Below, one piece after another: positions 1-11,892 of a stretch of 64,000 nt of DNA. The notes under the pieces are model-generated. The model was not told the origin of the DNA. It searched no databases and saw only the letters and a program-made list of their open reading frames with translations. The position numbers and the translations under genes were made by a program. Within the stretch, counting starts at the first letter, position 1. Each line of letters starts with the position of its first letter. The stretch covers positions 121,001-185,000 of the forward strand of contig MU260074.1 in assembly GCA_020310875.1 (NCBI GenBank), in the 5' to 3' direction. The DNA is from Ceratopteris richardii. Taxonomy: Eukaryota > Streptophyta > Polypodiopsida > Polypodiales > Pteridaceae.

Positions 1-1500
1 GAAGACTCTGCTAAGTGCTGATTTGAAGCTCTCACATTGTTGTCAATATAATATGCCCCATGATACCATAGATAAGTCTGTCCTGCTCTGGTGAAAGGAG
101 CTAAGCTGAACTTGTGTGTGAGTTTTAATACACATTGTTATTCATGTAAAGGAGCCAACTAAAAGCAAAGCATTTCTGTAATCCGAGAAAAAGTTGTAAA
201 CGACGATTCCTCTGATCACTTGTAACTACAAAATATACACATGGAAAAACACTCCTTGGGTCTGAAAGAACGTGAGATACTATACTATCAGATGTTAGGT
301 GATGTGATAATTTTTGCAAACAAAAAGCTGAATTGTAAGAGAAAATTTTAACAGAATTTCTGTCACTGTTTCAATATGAAAATACAGTAACAAAAAAATT
401 TCCTTTGGATATGAAAAAGCTTGAGATATTAAACTACCATACATGAGAAGATATGATCTTTTTGTTTTAGAGCAAGCTGTCATTGTGGTTCCTATATCAA
501 ACTATACTAGCTTTAATGGAAGGGTTGATGCAGATAAGACCCATGACAATGCTTCATATATTGCTACGGACAAGCAAAAGAAAAGGGGGGGTGAAATCAG
601 ACACCATCGAGTTTGTAGGTTTAAGGATTAATAAGTAACACATATCTGTCAAAGGTATGATGCTCAATATCTATAAGAATGTTAGTTATTCTGTTAATAC
701 CGCACCTCTGCATACGTCTGAGATGCATGTTGATAGATGATGGAGAATATACACCGCAAATTTCACCAAAAGCACAATAGATCCTCCCTAGGATCTCTCA
801 CTTGGCTACCATAGTAAAGCCAAAATATAGAGTTTCCACAACTCATTTAGAAATGGTTCCAAAGACTCTGCACACACAAACTTCGACCCAATGGATTCCA
901 AACAAACTTTGAATCACTTGATTTGGATTTTGGTAGGTCCCAAGTTGACGTGGGTGTATGTGTACACTAACATGAAGTCAACATAGGTGTCTATAGAGTT
1001 AACATGGGTGTATGTGTACACTAGCACACAAGGTTGTACACAAAGATTGCATATATGAAGTGCAAAACCAATGGAGGTCCTTATCCACTCAATGTGGAAG
1101 TGCACAATCATAAATCAATTATATAATTGTTTCTTATCAAGGTACAAAGCAATTGAGGAAGACAGACCACTATGAGCATTCACGTAGATATACGGATGAT
1201 AAAATGTTTGCTTTTGTGTAGAGCTAGGCTAGGGGGGGATAGCTTAGCAAGAGGGCAGCTTGATTAAATTAAAAGTAGTGCTAATGTCAAGCATAATACA
1301 TGTGAAAGAACCCGTGACTCGATTCCAAGCAATGCATATACATTTGAAGCAAATCATTGATTTGCCTCCCAAATCCACCTAAAAGTAGTCTTGATTTGTT
1401 TCACCAAAAGTAGTTGGTCTTCCGTTGGTTTGGACTTGTAAAATCACTCTCTTTTGACTCTCCCAAAGTGTAGGATGATGTGGCATAAGCTGTTCGGGTC
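1..1500. other. no recognisable gene; AT-rich intergenic sequence
   Basis: I see no coding region with recognisable motifs here. A short open stretch on the minus strand at about 1-104 is preceded by an AG acceptor-like site and could be the edge of an exon lying outside the window, but its length is not convincing. An 18-base motif, GGGTGTATGTGTACACTA, occurs twice (952-969 and 1006-1023) and looks like a local duplication. The part from about 1250 onward may belong to the LTR of the copia remnant that follows, but I could not fix its ends. Confidence 0.5.
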
Positions 1501-1514
1501 CATTCATCTACTTG

Positions 1515-1725
1515 AGCTTGCCTTCCACCTTAAATTCTAACATTTCCCCTCAATCTCAAGCATTATTGTATGCATGATGCATCTATATTCTTCCACCTTA
1601 AATTCTAACATTTCCCCTCAATCTCAAACATATTCTTCTACTTGAGCTTGCCTTCCACCTTAAATTCTAACATTTCCCCTCAATCTCAAGCATTATTGTA
1701 TGCATGATGCATCTATATTCTTCAT
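1515..1725 (-). repeat. triplicated end of a copia element (polypurine tract plus LTR start)
   Basis: The block CCTTCCACCTTAAATTCTAA and its flank occur three times (about 1521-1555, 1590-1620 and 1651-1685). On the minus strand each reads as a purine run, TTGAGGGGAAA, followed by TGTTAGAATT. That is the expected layout of a polypurine tract followed by the first bases of a 3' LTR, directly after the copia RNase H. The triplication is a local tandem duplication of this junction. Which copy is the original boundary is unclear. Confidence 0.5.
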
Positions 1726-2775
1726 GTTTGTTGCCTCTTTGAACTTCACAAGCTTGATTGAATCTACGAACTTGGTCATGCTATCATCCAATTGCTCTTT
1801 AGTGTTGATGTATTGAATGTCCACTTCTTTGGGTAGTACGTTCTCTCTAATGAAGTGATGGTGGGCCTCTTTACACTTGCTTCTTGCATGGAACATTGGG
1901 TTACTTGCAAGGTAGATGCTTGAGATATTATCTCCAAAAAATGGGAACACTTTAGCTTGAATCTCCAAGTCATTGAATAGCTTCGTATGCTACATGATCT
2001 CACATGTGGCAAGTGTGAATGCTTTGGACTCAGCTTGTGTAGAAAGTCAAACTCTTGATTGCTTCATTGAGCTCCAAGAAATGACTTTTGTACCTAGCAT
2101 AGACACATATCTTGAAGTGCTTCTCTTATCCTCCCTGGAGGAAACCCAATTGACATAATTGAAGGGTTTAATTTGCAATCCATCTTCATAATGATAGAGT
2201 AGACCTTGATACATTGTATACCCGATGCACCGAAGTACTCTTCTACTTGCATTGAAATAATCATTGGTAGGTGCATTCAAAGATTGAGAAAGTACATCTT
2301 CTATAACATATCAATTCTAGTCTAGTAAATGTGGCATAATTCAGACCTCCAAGTATGTTCCTATACATAAAATGTCTTCAATTGGTTGTCCTTCAAATGC
2401 GCATAGCTTTGTATTTGGATCTGTAGGCCATGTGAGTGGCTTGCATCCATCCACTCATACCAAGGTATAGAATATATCTAGAAAATACTTCCTTTGAGCT
2501 AGTACCTTCTTTCACATAATGACTTCAATCCCAAGAAAATATTTGAGAATCCCAAGAATAGAGATATAGAATTCCCTTCCAAGCTTTGCTTTGAGGGACT
2601 TACTTGCATCCTTACTACCTATTAAGATTAAATCATCTAAATAGATACATATGTAGACTCTTTCCTCTCATGAGATTAGAAAAGGGTTTGCATCACTTGG
2701 TTGGTATCCAAACCCACAAACATACTCCAATAGTCTTTGGTTCCAAGCCCTTGGAGTCTGCTTGAGACCACATAA
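1693..2775 (-). pseudogene. copia reverse transcriptase (C-terminal part) and RNase H remnant
   Basis: On the minus strand the translation shows copia RT signatures in order: LCGLKQTPRAWNQRL near 2735-2785, then YLDDLILIGS near 2627-2650, which contains the paired catalytic aspartates, then KYFLGIEVI near 2520-2550. Further on come RNase H-side motifs: RVLRCIGYTMYQGLLYH near 2190-2250, STSRYVSMLGTKVISWSS near 2060-2110, and a copia RNase H C-terminus with CDN- and HFIRE-like blocks near 1800-1930. The frame breaks several times, so no functional enzyme is encoded. Assignment to Ty1/copia is secure, the lineage is not. Confidence 0.85.
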
Positions 2776-2850
2776 TGTCAGACATTGATCCACAGGGATC
2801 ATTGATCCATAGGGATCATTGATCCACAGAGATTAGTCCATTTTGTATTC
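2776..2850 (+). repeat. stub of chromovirus 5' LTR
   Basis: The first bases, TGTCAGACATTGATCC, match the start of the LTR at 29267 (TGTTAGAAATTGATCC) with two changes. The stub contains two copies of GGATCATTGATCC, a near-perfect palindrome also found in variant form in the 3' LTR. It passes directly into integrase coding sequence, so an internal deletion removed the rest of the LTR and the gag-to-RNase H region. Confidence 0.7.
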
Positions 2851-3159
2851 CAATTTCTCAGAGGAGAATGAAATAGTCAGAGGGAAATGAAAGGTTTGTG
2901 TGCCAGATTCCTCGGATTTGAGAAGAAAAGTCATGCATGATAACCATGATGTGCCTTGCACAGGACATCCAGGTGTTGATAGTATATATATCTTGTTAGA
3001 AGAACATTTTGGTGGCTTGGATAGCCAGAGATGTCCACAATTGTTATTGTCAAGTCAACAAAGCAAAAAGGATAAAGACATCAGGTCTTTTGCATCCTTT
3101 ATAGATTTGAGATCATAACTGGGATACTGTATCCATGGACTTCATAGTCGGGTTACCGT
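2851..3159 (+). pseudogene. chromovirus integrase, N-terminal part
   Basis: The plus-strand translation carries the integrase zinc-finger beginning: VPDSSDLRRKV, then HDNHDVPCTGHPGVDS with the paired histidines. After a damaged cysteine pair comes WDTVSMDFIVGLP at about 3119-3158, the block around the first catalytic aspartate of chromovirus integrases. A frameshift separates the zinc-finger part from the catalytic part. The sequence stops at 3159, where the array is inserted, and continues at 28545 in the same frame. Defective because of the frameshift and because the rest is deleted. Confidence 0.8.
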
Positions 3160-4504
3160 TGTCGCGGGGATCATGGAAAGGAGGGTGGAGGGAATGGAAA
3201 CAGCTTTACTTGGGATACATGAGACCACTCAAGATGGAATAAAAAATCCAAAGTCCCTCAAATGATTTCTAGAGATATAGAAATATATTGATAAATTTGT
3301 ATATCAAAGACACGACTCTAAAGCTGTTATGTTCTAGTAATCCTTTATAAAGCATGTAGTTTTTAAGATATAGAACTACAGAATTTAAAGGTTATATTAT
3401 TAAACATCCTCAAGGATCTATAGTCTCATATCTAGAGAGTTCCGTGTATTCCGAATAGATGAATAATGAGTCAAACACTTGAAAAGGGGTTGTTTGTCTG
3501 TTTGATTAAAACCGTGAATCACTCTTAACTTCAAGAAAATTTTTGAATAACTCAACAATTCAAACTATGCCGTTTCATATTTGAACGCTAAATTTATATA
3601 TAAATCACATCAACTTCTCATAGAGTTGTTGGCACATAGTATCAAACCCGTGATTTATAACGCCCATGCACTAGAGAGCACAACTCATGTACTCTGTGAA
3701 TTCTTAAAGATAAACTTTAGCATCATCACAAAGCACGAGTTTTGACCTCTAGCCTCACCTGTCAACCATATAAGTCATCCGCAGCAGGTGTCTACTGTAA
3801 TCCAAGGACCTTACCGTCACGTACAACACTAAATGTACCCAAGTCTTGACATAGTCTAAATGCTCTTCGAAAAGGTTACCTAACCAGCTCTGAAGTACTT
3901 AAAAAAAAACAGCGCAAAATGTAAAACTTTAACACAAATCACTTAAAATTAGTAAAATTTTTTTTTTTATCTTTAAAGTGTGTTTTGAAGTGTTCATTTG
4001 TAAACAGAGTGCAGCGATGTGAAAGTCTCATAAAATCCTATTGACGTGCAGTCAATTATAGATTTGCAAAAGCACCTGGTGAAAACAATTTGACAGAGAA
4101 GCTAAGCAGACTTTTAAATATTATATATAAGAGAAGAAACGAATGTAAAGGTTGTTCTTGGAACTGTTTTCAAATCTAAACCTGTCTGATCTTTTATTTC
4201 GTTAACCTGAGTGCTACAACAGTTCTCTGGGCGATGGTGCTTCGCTCTTCAGAAGGTTGTAAATCAAGATCAAATACAATGTAAAAAAAACCATTCATCC
4301 TTCTTCCTCAATAAACGTAAAACAAATTACCTGTAGGTGAAGTCAGAAATCATAAATTTCTATTGCGCTAGAAAGTGCATCTGCCAAGTTGAAGAATGAA
4401 TATATGAAGCTTTTGCATCAAACACAGTCAAAAATGTATTCTTCTTCTCCGTCCTTTAAACCATGGTTCCATTAGATCGGTGCTGCTTACAATCTCTGAA
4501 CCTT

Positions 4505-5084
<580 letters not shown>

Positions 5085-6028
5085 TCATATAGCTCTCACG
5101 GCCTTCTTCGATGAGCGCCCATGTGATTCATTCCTTACACTTGAACTCGAAAAATGCTTTCCCCCCTTGATCAATCAATGTCTTCGCTGTTCTAATGCTT
5201 CAGCATTCCTCACGACAATCGACATAGAAGCTACTCAACGTGTCCCCATCATCCGTTGTCTTCCTGCATGCCTCAATCCCCGACTGCCCTCCATTTTGGG
5301 ATTCCTTTTTTCTCCGCTATTGCCACATGTTTCCTTTCCTAAAACTGACGCATCTTGACGTACACCTTAATGCATATACAACCATATACACATGCGCACA
5401 TACATGCCCATACATTTGTATAGAAACAAACTTTCTTATGCTCATACATTCTTATGTACACGAATGCACATACTTTTGCCATGCACGTGCATGCATATCC
5501 ACATTACACACTAACATACATGCACACTTATGATGAACACACGTCACATATATATGCTAATGCATATGTATGTACATATGTACAACATCATAGTTGACAC
5601 ACTCAAAATTACTCCTCTCATGCGTAAATGCATTTACATATATGTATTCATATCCACCCACATATTAGGGAATTCTGACTCTATTTACATGCACTCGGAT
5701 GCATAAAATACCAAAGACGCATGAATGCACTTCATACTTACTTTCGTTGCAGGTACACTTATGAGTCAAAATCATACCGTTTAATCACAAAGAAACGAAA
5801 ATAATGTGTTTCAAGCATCCATATGCAATAAGATCTATGAACAAGAAAGTCTTTCACCAATATCAAATGTGTCATTTGTCTCCTTCCAATAATTCTTTTC
5901 TTCTTACCATTGCAAACTCCAAGGTAAGCACAAAGAGTTATCTGATTTGATTTATACATGCCTTTGTCAAACCTTTGATTTATTACATTTGATCAATTCA
6001 TAAGCTTGGTTTGCGAATCTCTACCACA

Positions 6029-6040
6029 TCCACCCCCTCT
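6029..6040 (-). other. polypurine tract, copy 1
   Basis: On the minus strand the 12 bases directly before the 3' LTR read AGAGGGGGTGGA, followed by the LTR start TGTGG. This is the expected position and composition of the plus-strand primer. The gag-only element at 40-55 kb has GGAGGGGGTGGA in the same position. Confidence 0.8.
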
Positions 6041-6560
6041 AAACCTGTGCATCCTCCGGATGCGCCAACCTGCATACATAACATCAAACACAAGCAAGGA
6101 TCAAGTAGTCATAGCATATAAACAGGACTTAAAGAAATTTCAACTGGATGCATGAAATCTGAATATGCATTAAACTTGGCATAAATCAAGAAAAGAAGGT
6201 AGACAAAAGCATCCCATACAACATATCAGAATACACTAATGCACTCAGACTAGAAATCATATGAGTAATTCGAAAACTTCTTAGCTCTCTCGTTAACTCG
6301 ACCCGGTCAGATCTAGTAGCCTATCCGAAGCATTTGCATATACCAGTCTTCATTAACTCGATTTATGAAACTCGCTTCTGGCTTCCCTATTGATCTTCTA
6401 TCATCTGAAGCCCCTTCAGACCTTTTTCTTATTTTTCTCATATTTTTATTTTGTCTTTCTTTATTTTAATTCTTTATCCCAGCTCAACCTTTATATCTTT
6501 GCTTTTATTTTTATTTATTTATTTTTCCACACTTTTCGGCCTATGTCGAAATCGGATGCG
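6041..6560. other. 3' non-coding region of the large Ty3 element, copy 1
   Basis: No coding frame with recognisable motifs. The pyrimidine-rich stretch at about 6415-6530 gives an open frame only because of its T and C content. A degenerate block at about 6295-6340 (CTCGACCCGGTCAG) resembles the hairpin units that follow but does not form the stem. Confidence 0.5.
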
Positions 6561-6568
6561 ACTCGTGG

Positions 6569-6790
6569 ACCTGACCACCCGGCCAGGTTTAGCCCACCCA
6601 TCTACCGACCCGACATAGCGCACGATGCACAATGTCAGCCTCATACGAAATCAACGTCAGCTCGTGGCTCTAACCACCCGGTTAGAGTGACTCCACTTGC
6701 CTATCAACCCGTATGAGCGCGTAACAACATGTAGGTCAGGCCATACGACACAACTAGCGTCAGCTCGTGGCCCTGATCACCCGACCAGGG
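6569..6790 (-). ncRNA. three stem-loops with identical loop, copy 1
   Basis: On the element's sense (minus) strand three 20-base hairpins occur at 6569-6588, 6668-6687 and 6771-6790, about 100 bases apart. Each has a 7-bp stem around the same loop CGGGTG. The sense-strand sequences are ACCTGGC-loop-GTCAGGT, CTCTAAC-loop-GTTAGAG and CCCTGGT-loop-ATCAGGG. Stem bases differ between units but pairing is kept. The only non-Watson-Crick pairs are G-U wobbles on this strand, which would be A-C mismatches on the other. Each unit is flanked by CTCGTGG (plus strand). They lie shortly before the 3' LTR. Function unknown; a structured RNA signal for packaging, dimerisation or translation is an inference. 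Confidence 0.6.
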
Positions 6791-7546
6791 TAGTTCCACC
6801 CGCCTACTAGCTCATCGCAGCACCCAACAACACATACACATACATATAGATAGCTGGCTGGTATAAGAATTCTTTTCTCAAGATATAATCTGTCTGAAGA
6901 TTAGGTCAGATGAGAGATGAAGAGTAGAAGTCGAAGTGTCTCACTCATCAAGTGCTCATAAACATTAGTATATACAAATACTTAGTCTAGGTCTTCCCTT
7001 CACCTTCCTCGGTCTTGTTCTCGAAAGTTCTAGTCCATCTTCTAATCTTTCTCATATAATCCTGGTCCTTATACATTACATGTAATCTAATTAGTGGCAC
7101 GAGATTTTGGTCTACTTAATTTTCCTTAATTATGCATTTATTTACATATCATATGTCCAACCCATGTAGTCTTTTCATACGGATATATATATACATACAT
7201 ACACATATATACATGAGAGGAAAAGAAACTGAAACAATAACATCTCACCAGTATAAAATCAGAAACTGCTCGAGCTTGTCGCCTTTAATCATTCTTCCTT
7301 TAGGAAAAAACTTGAACTTGGTCATCCTGCATAAATCAGAGGCTTATTTCACACGAATCTATATAAAAAAACAATTATTCAAAAAAAAGAAAGTATTACC
7401 TGGATTTATTTATATACATTGGTATTTATTTTCTTGCCGATCTCCGAGGATCTCCCCTGACTTTATTCTTCATAAAAAAAAAACCTAACTTGATTCAAAA
7501 TAAACATTATTTACACATATCTTTAATACAACATTTTAATTTATCT

Positions 7547-7982
7547 TTAAGACGTCTCACCCCCTTCACGTTCCCTACGGAACAAGGCAAGCTGTTGTAA
7601 GAGTTCTGCATATTCTGCTAAGTCACGACTATATACAAGAAGTGCTGTTGGGTCCACTTCCATATATGACTCACGGTCATCTGAAGTATCATCTTCTCCA
7701 TATGTTCGTGCCCTTCGATACCTGAGTATACTTCTTTCATTTGATGATGGAATCAAGGTCTCCCTAGTGATACGATCTTTAACAAACTCTTCTATAGGAA
7801 TTCTTTCTTCATTTTCGGGTAGGGAGCAAGTAAGTTGAAATGAAAGAACTATCTAAGGTTCTCCCTTCAGGCACACTCCTTGACGTCTCTCTAAATCTTT
7901 CAGGAATGCTACCCTCAGGAATGGATGTATCATTGGAATCTTCACTGTCCATTCCAGATCCTAAGATAGTCAAACAGTCCAA
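7547..7982 (-). pseudogene. small 3' frame of the large Ty3 element, copy 1 (frameshifted)
   Basis: Counterpart of the intact 145-codon frame at 18803-19240. In this copy two bases (TG) are missing at about 7820 (TTCGGGTAGGG instead of TTCGGGTGTAGGG), so the frame breaks after the first third. The remaining C-terminal part (7547-7756) is nearly unchanged. It sits after pol, where some retrotransposons carry an envelope-like gene, but it shows no membrane segment. Confidence 0.5.
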
Positions 7983-8245
7983 TCAGACCTAAAAAAAAAC
8001 TTCCTATTAATAGTCTGATCACAAATCTCCGTCAGTACCCTGTAAGAACCAAAAATTAGTATTAATAGAAGTTCATGAATAAGTAAAACACATACTTTTA
8101 ATTTATTCGTCGCTTTTCTTATTTATTACATCTAGACGGATTCATATCTTGTTATTCGTCTACATGGTTTTATTATATACATACATATATATATATATGT
8201 TTTTATATATATATATATATACATCATTTTACGATATAATTTATT
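7983..8245. other. AT-rich spacer with (TA)n run, copy 1
   Basis: Non-coding sequence between pol and the small 3' frame. It contains ATACATATATATATATATG and a second TA run at about 8178-8222. The same spacer lies at 19241-19503 in copy 2. Confidence 0.5.
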
Positions 8246-11200
8246 TTAATCATTTTCCTTATTGATATCCTCATCTTTATCATTTTCACTTCCTTCCTCT
8301 TCACTTTCCTCCTCTTCGTTTTCATTTATTACCGTCTCATAATTCTCATTCTCTCTTCTTTTAAAGAGCTTAACTCTTTTTCCAGCAATTAATTCCTTTA
8401 ACTTGGTCCCATCTAATTCTCTAAGTGAGTATGTTCCATTATCAAAAACTTTACATACCACATAGGGACCAAACCATCTCTTAACCAGTTTTCTTCGAGC
8501 CTCATATTGAGTATTCAATGAGCTATCATAAACAAGTACCCAGTCTCCTTCCTTCAACCTTTTTGGCCTTAATCTGTGGGACTTGTCAAATGCAATTTTA
8601 TTTTTCTCTCTAGAAGCTCTAAGCTTAAATGCAGCTTCTTCTACTAGATTTTTTCCTCTTTCTAGTTGAAGAATCCGCACTGCTAGAAGATCTTCTCTTG
8701 ACACCTCATCTTCCCAAGGCAAGGAAGTCCACGCTAAAGCATGTGACTCCGTCGGCAAAATAGGTTTTTGACAATACATCAATTCCGCTGGCATATATCC
8801 GGTAGTTCTAGTGTAGGTCATCCTATCTGCCCAAAGGGCAAATGGAAGGTAATTTGGCCAATTCTTTATTTTCCCCTCACAAGCCTTAGCCAAAGCTTTA
8901 ATAATTGGTGGATGGCCACGCTCAATTTTTCCATTAGCTTCAGGATTGTAAGCAGTAGTGAGTGATAATCGAATTCCATATTTTTTAAAGAAGTCTTTAG
9001 CTTCCTGAGCATCAAGCTCACCTCTATCGGCAACTATTTTCTCCACATAACCAAATCTACTAAACACATCTTCTAGTAGAAATTTGCATATATTGCTTAT
9101 AGTTTTCATCCTTAGAGCTCTTCCTTCAACATGATTTGTTAGGTCTTCCCTTGCTAATACAATATACCTCATCTGATGCACCCCTAATGGCATTGTAACT
9201 AAATCAACAACCCACTTATAGTGAATATTAAGAGGATATGTTGGATGTAATTCATCTCTGTGTCTAACATTGGAGTACATCTGACAAGGTTTACAAGTGG
9301 CTACGTAATTTTGGGTATGCACATACATCCCAGGCCACCAGTATCTTTCCCTTATCTTTTCATAAGTTCCTTGAAAGCCTTTATGACCGGCCCATAGTGA
9401 GCTATGCATTTCACGCATAATCCTTCCTCTCGATTCTTCACAACCTACAACTCGTTGGGGCATCTTCCCCATTCCAATCCTTCGCTTCCAGAGTAATCCA
9501 TCTTTCAGGAAATAATTGCTTGACTTTCTTCGAATGGTACGAAATTTTTCTTTGCTCCAACTAAGATCAGGACACTTCATACTTAAATATCTCCCGATTT
9601 CCTTCCACTCATCTTCATATTCGTCTTCATTGAATCTCTCTGTTATTCCTATTTGAATCTTGTAAGGTTCTTCCTCTATCCATCTGTTATCTTTCCCTCT
9701 TCCTAAGCTATTTTGAACTTCCTTTGAAGACTCAGTACAAATTCCAAGCCTTTCATTTTGATGCTTAGGCTCTTTTCTATTTAGTCCAGTAGATGCTTCA
9801 TTTAGGCTTAGATTATGTACATGTGAAGCATAAAAGTCCAGACCTATCTCTTCTTCATTAGAAGTCATCGAATCTTCATTTTCATATATAGCTCGTGATA
9901 GCATGTCAACCACCACATTATTCCTTCCAGCTATATGAACAAACTCAGGGTTTAGCGACTTAATATATGCTATCCATCTTAACATGGCAATATCTGCAGT
10001 GGAACAATTCACAATCATTCCCAACAATGGTAAACAATCTGTTTCTACTACCACATTTGCCCCAATCAGATATTCTTTATCATTTTTTAGCGCAGTCACT
10101 ATTCCCCAAAGCTCCCGCTTAATTTGAGGGTAACCTCTCTGGCGAACATTTAGAACTTTAGCTCCGAAACGAATTGCATATCTTTTTCCTTCATCATCCT
10201 CTTGGCCAATCGCCCAACCTATACCTGTCGGACTTGTATCTATAGTGATAAAAATTTCTTTATTATTAGTATAATCAGCCTTTCTGAGCAATGGAGCTTT
10301 TGCAAGTGCTTTCTTTAATTTTCTTACAGCTTGAGTATGGATATCTTTCCATTGAAATCTTTGCCCTTTCCTAAGTAATTGATAAAGTGGGTCAGCAATA
10401 TGGGCAAAATGGGGAATCCATACAACATAGAAAACACATGCCCCAAGAAATCTCCTCACTTCAGTGATCGAGGAGCAGACCTCTTTCATGTGTTGGATGG
10501 CATCTACTTTCTTTGGACATGGCTTTCTTCCTTTAGGTCCACATAAACTTCCTACAATTAAAACCTCTTGCACTCCAAATACTGATTTTTCAGCAGACAA
10601 TGTCAAATGAACCTCTTCCAGCCGACTAAGAATGGATTCACAATCAGTTATGTGCTTTTTAACAAAATTCCTACATCCATCCTCATCAAGAGTCTCGTCT
10701 CTATCTATTTCTTCACAGCCTTTAATAGGAACATCATCAATGAATGGCATAGTCAGATGTGGAATAAAATCCCTAAGAACTTTATGCATACCATTCATCA
10801 TGTGTGCCACTGAGTTCGTGGCACCTTGCGGCAAAGTGCACATGCGCACAAGCCCAAGTGGCGTCCTCATAGTCGTCAAATCACGGCTTTCAAGAGCTAG
10901 TTGGAATTGATCATATCCAGAGTGCAAATCTCCCATTGAATAAATAGATCTTCCTGCAAAAGCTTCTGCATATTCGTCTACAATAGGCCCAGTTCCCATA
11001 TTTCTAATTGTCACTTTATTCACTGGCTGTAGATCTTGGATAAATCTTAATGACCCATTCTTTTTTGGTACAGTAAACCAACGGTTAGAATAAGGAGCAC
11101 TTGATGGCTCAAGAATCCCCATTCTAATTTTGTCATTCAACAGATCAATTAGCTTTGAAATATGAGCTTTTGGTACTGGAATCGGTCTGAGATTCCAAGG

Positions 11201-11860
11201 TACATGTGGAATTGTGAAAATTATCATAGGTGTCACCACAGATGGATCTACACATCCAATTTCTTGGGTATTGAAAGAAAAAGCTTTTCCATGCTTAAAT
11301 AACATTCGAGAGAATACATCCTTCTCTTTTTCGTTGAGGAAACCATCTTTCCCTAATTGAATTTGCTCGAGCGTTTCTTTAGTGAATTTATGGCCTATTT
11401 TTCTCTTACCTCTGAGAGGTGGCTGAGATTTTACATCATCCATAAGTTTATTACTATCTTCAGGAAGTGGAACTGCGACTGGCTTTATCTTTTTATCAAT
11501 TGTTTTGTATTTTGTTTCAACGAAGACTTCTTTACCTATTTCATCTTGCTCAAACTTTGCTATTTCCTTATACATGGAAATAGAGTGCGTTTGAATCACA
11601 TAATCATTCCTTTTTCCTTGAACTAACTCTTGCAGATCAAACAATGTGTCTGCAAAGGATATCTCATCAAAGACTCCAGAGATTTCCTCGTCGAAGTTAA
11701 GCACTCTACATCCATGAAAATTTCTTTGAAGATCCACTATGTATTGTTTTTCCCACTTTTTTAACTCAGAAAAAACACGAAACTGAAATGAATTTGTCGA
11801 AGAAAGTGCTATAAAACTTGATATAAACATATTTACATTCGGGATCTTTTCACCTTTCAA
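8246..11860 (-). CDS. Pol of the large Ty3 element, copy 1 (RT, RNase H, integrase)
   Basis: 1204 codons, uninterrupted. Domains in order: RT with GDLHSGYDQF near residue 309 and FIDDVPIKG near 372 (catalytic aspartate pair, F in place of Y); RNase H starting ITIDTSPTGIG near 537; integrase zinc finger with histidines near 815 and cysteines (CKPCQ) near 856; catalytic core with aspartates in WVVDLV (about 884) and IVADRGE (about 942) and the glutamate in NGKIERG (about 975); a GPY/F module (RWFGPYVV) near 1127; and an acidic tail. No chromodomain. There is no ATG at the left-hand start: the frame is open from about 11917 and overlaps the end of the protease frame, so a -1 shift is the likely route. 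The RT resembles basidiomycete Ty3 elements. Confidence 0.9.
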   Translation of the reverse strand: MKGEKIPNVNMFISSFIALSSTNSFQFRVFSELKKWEKQYIVDLQRNFHGCRVLNFDEEISGVFDEISFADTLFDLQELVQGKRNDYVIQTHSISMYKEIAKFEQDEIGKEVFVETKYKTIDKKIKPVAVPLPEDSNKLMDDVKSQPPLRGKRKIGHKFTKETLEQIQLGKDGFLNEKEKDVFSRMLFKHGKAFSFNTQEIGCVDPSVVTPMIIFTIPHVPWNLRPIPVPKAHISKLIDLLNDKIRMGILEPSSAPYSNRWFTVPKKNGSLRFIQDLQPVNKVTIRNMGTGPIVDEYAEAFAGRSIYSMGDLHSGYDQFQLALESRDLTTMRTPLGLVRMCTLPQGATNSVAHMMNGMHKVLRDFIPHLTMPFIDDVPIKGCEEIDRDETLDEDGCRNFVKKHITDCESILSRLEEVHLTLSAEKSVFGVQEVLIVGSLCGPKGRKPCPKKVDAIQHMKEVCSSITEVRRFLGACVFYVVWIPHFAHIADPLYQLLRKGQRFQWKDIHTQAVRKLKKALAKAPLLRKADYTNNKEIFITIDTSPTGIGWAIGQEDDEGKRYAIRFGAKVLNVRQRGYPQIKRELWGIVTALKNDKEYLIGANVVVETDCLPLLGMIVNCSTADIAMLRWIAYIKSLNPEFVHIAGRNNVVVDMLSRAIYENEDSMTSNEEEIGLDFYASHVHNLSLNEASTGLNRKEPKHQNERLGICTESSKEVQNSLGRGKDNRWIEEEPYKIQIGITERFNEDEYEDEWKEIGRYLSMKCPDLSWSKEKFRTIRRKSSNYFLKDGLLWKRRIGMGKMPQRVVGCEESRGRIMREMHSSLWAGHKGFQGTYEKIRERYWWPGMYVHTQNYVATCKPCQMYSNVRHRDELHPTYPLNIHYKWVVDLVTMPLGVHQMRYIVLAREDLTNHVEGRALRMKTISNICKFLLEDVFSRFGYVEKIVADRGELDAQEAKDFFKKYGIRLSLTTAYNPEANGKIERGHPPIIKALAKACEGKIKNWPNYLPFALWADRMTYTRTTGYMPAELMYCQKPILPTESHALAWTSLPWEDEVSREDLLAVRILQLERGKNLVEEAAFKLRASREKNKIAFDKSHRLRPKRLKEGDWVLVYDSSLNTQYEARRKLVKRWFGPYVVCKVFDNGTYSLRELDGTKLKELIAGKRVKLFKRRENENYETVINENEEEESEEEGSENDKDEDINKEND

Positions 11861-11892
11861 GCTTTCATAGTCCCGACTTATGAAAGCTTCCT

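Noticed and set aside
1..118. Possible exon of a host gene on the minus strand at the window edge
   Set aside because: About 38 open codons with an acceptor-like AG but no recognisable motif; chance is a fair explanation at this length.
6390..6716. 108-codon plus-strand frame rich in F, L and Y
   Set aside because: Arises from a T/C-rich run; antisense to the element and overlapping the hairpins.
6569..6790. Possible CRISPR-like array of spaced palindromic repeats
   Set aside because: Only three units, with stems that differ by compensation rather than identical repeats, in a plant-type retrotransposon; an RNA structure explains them better.
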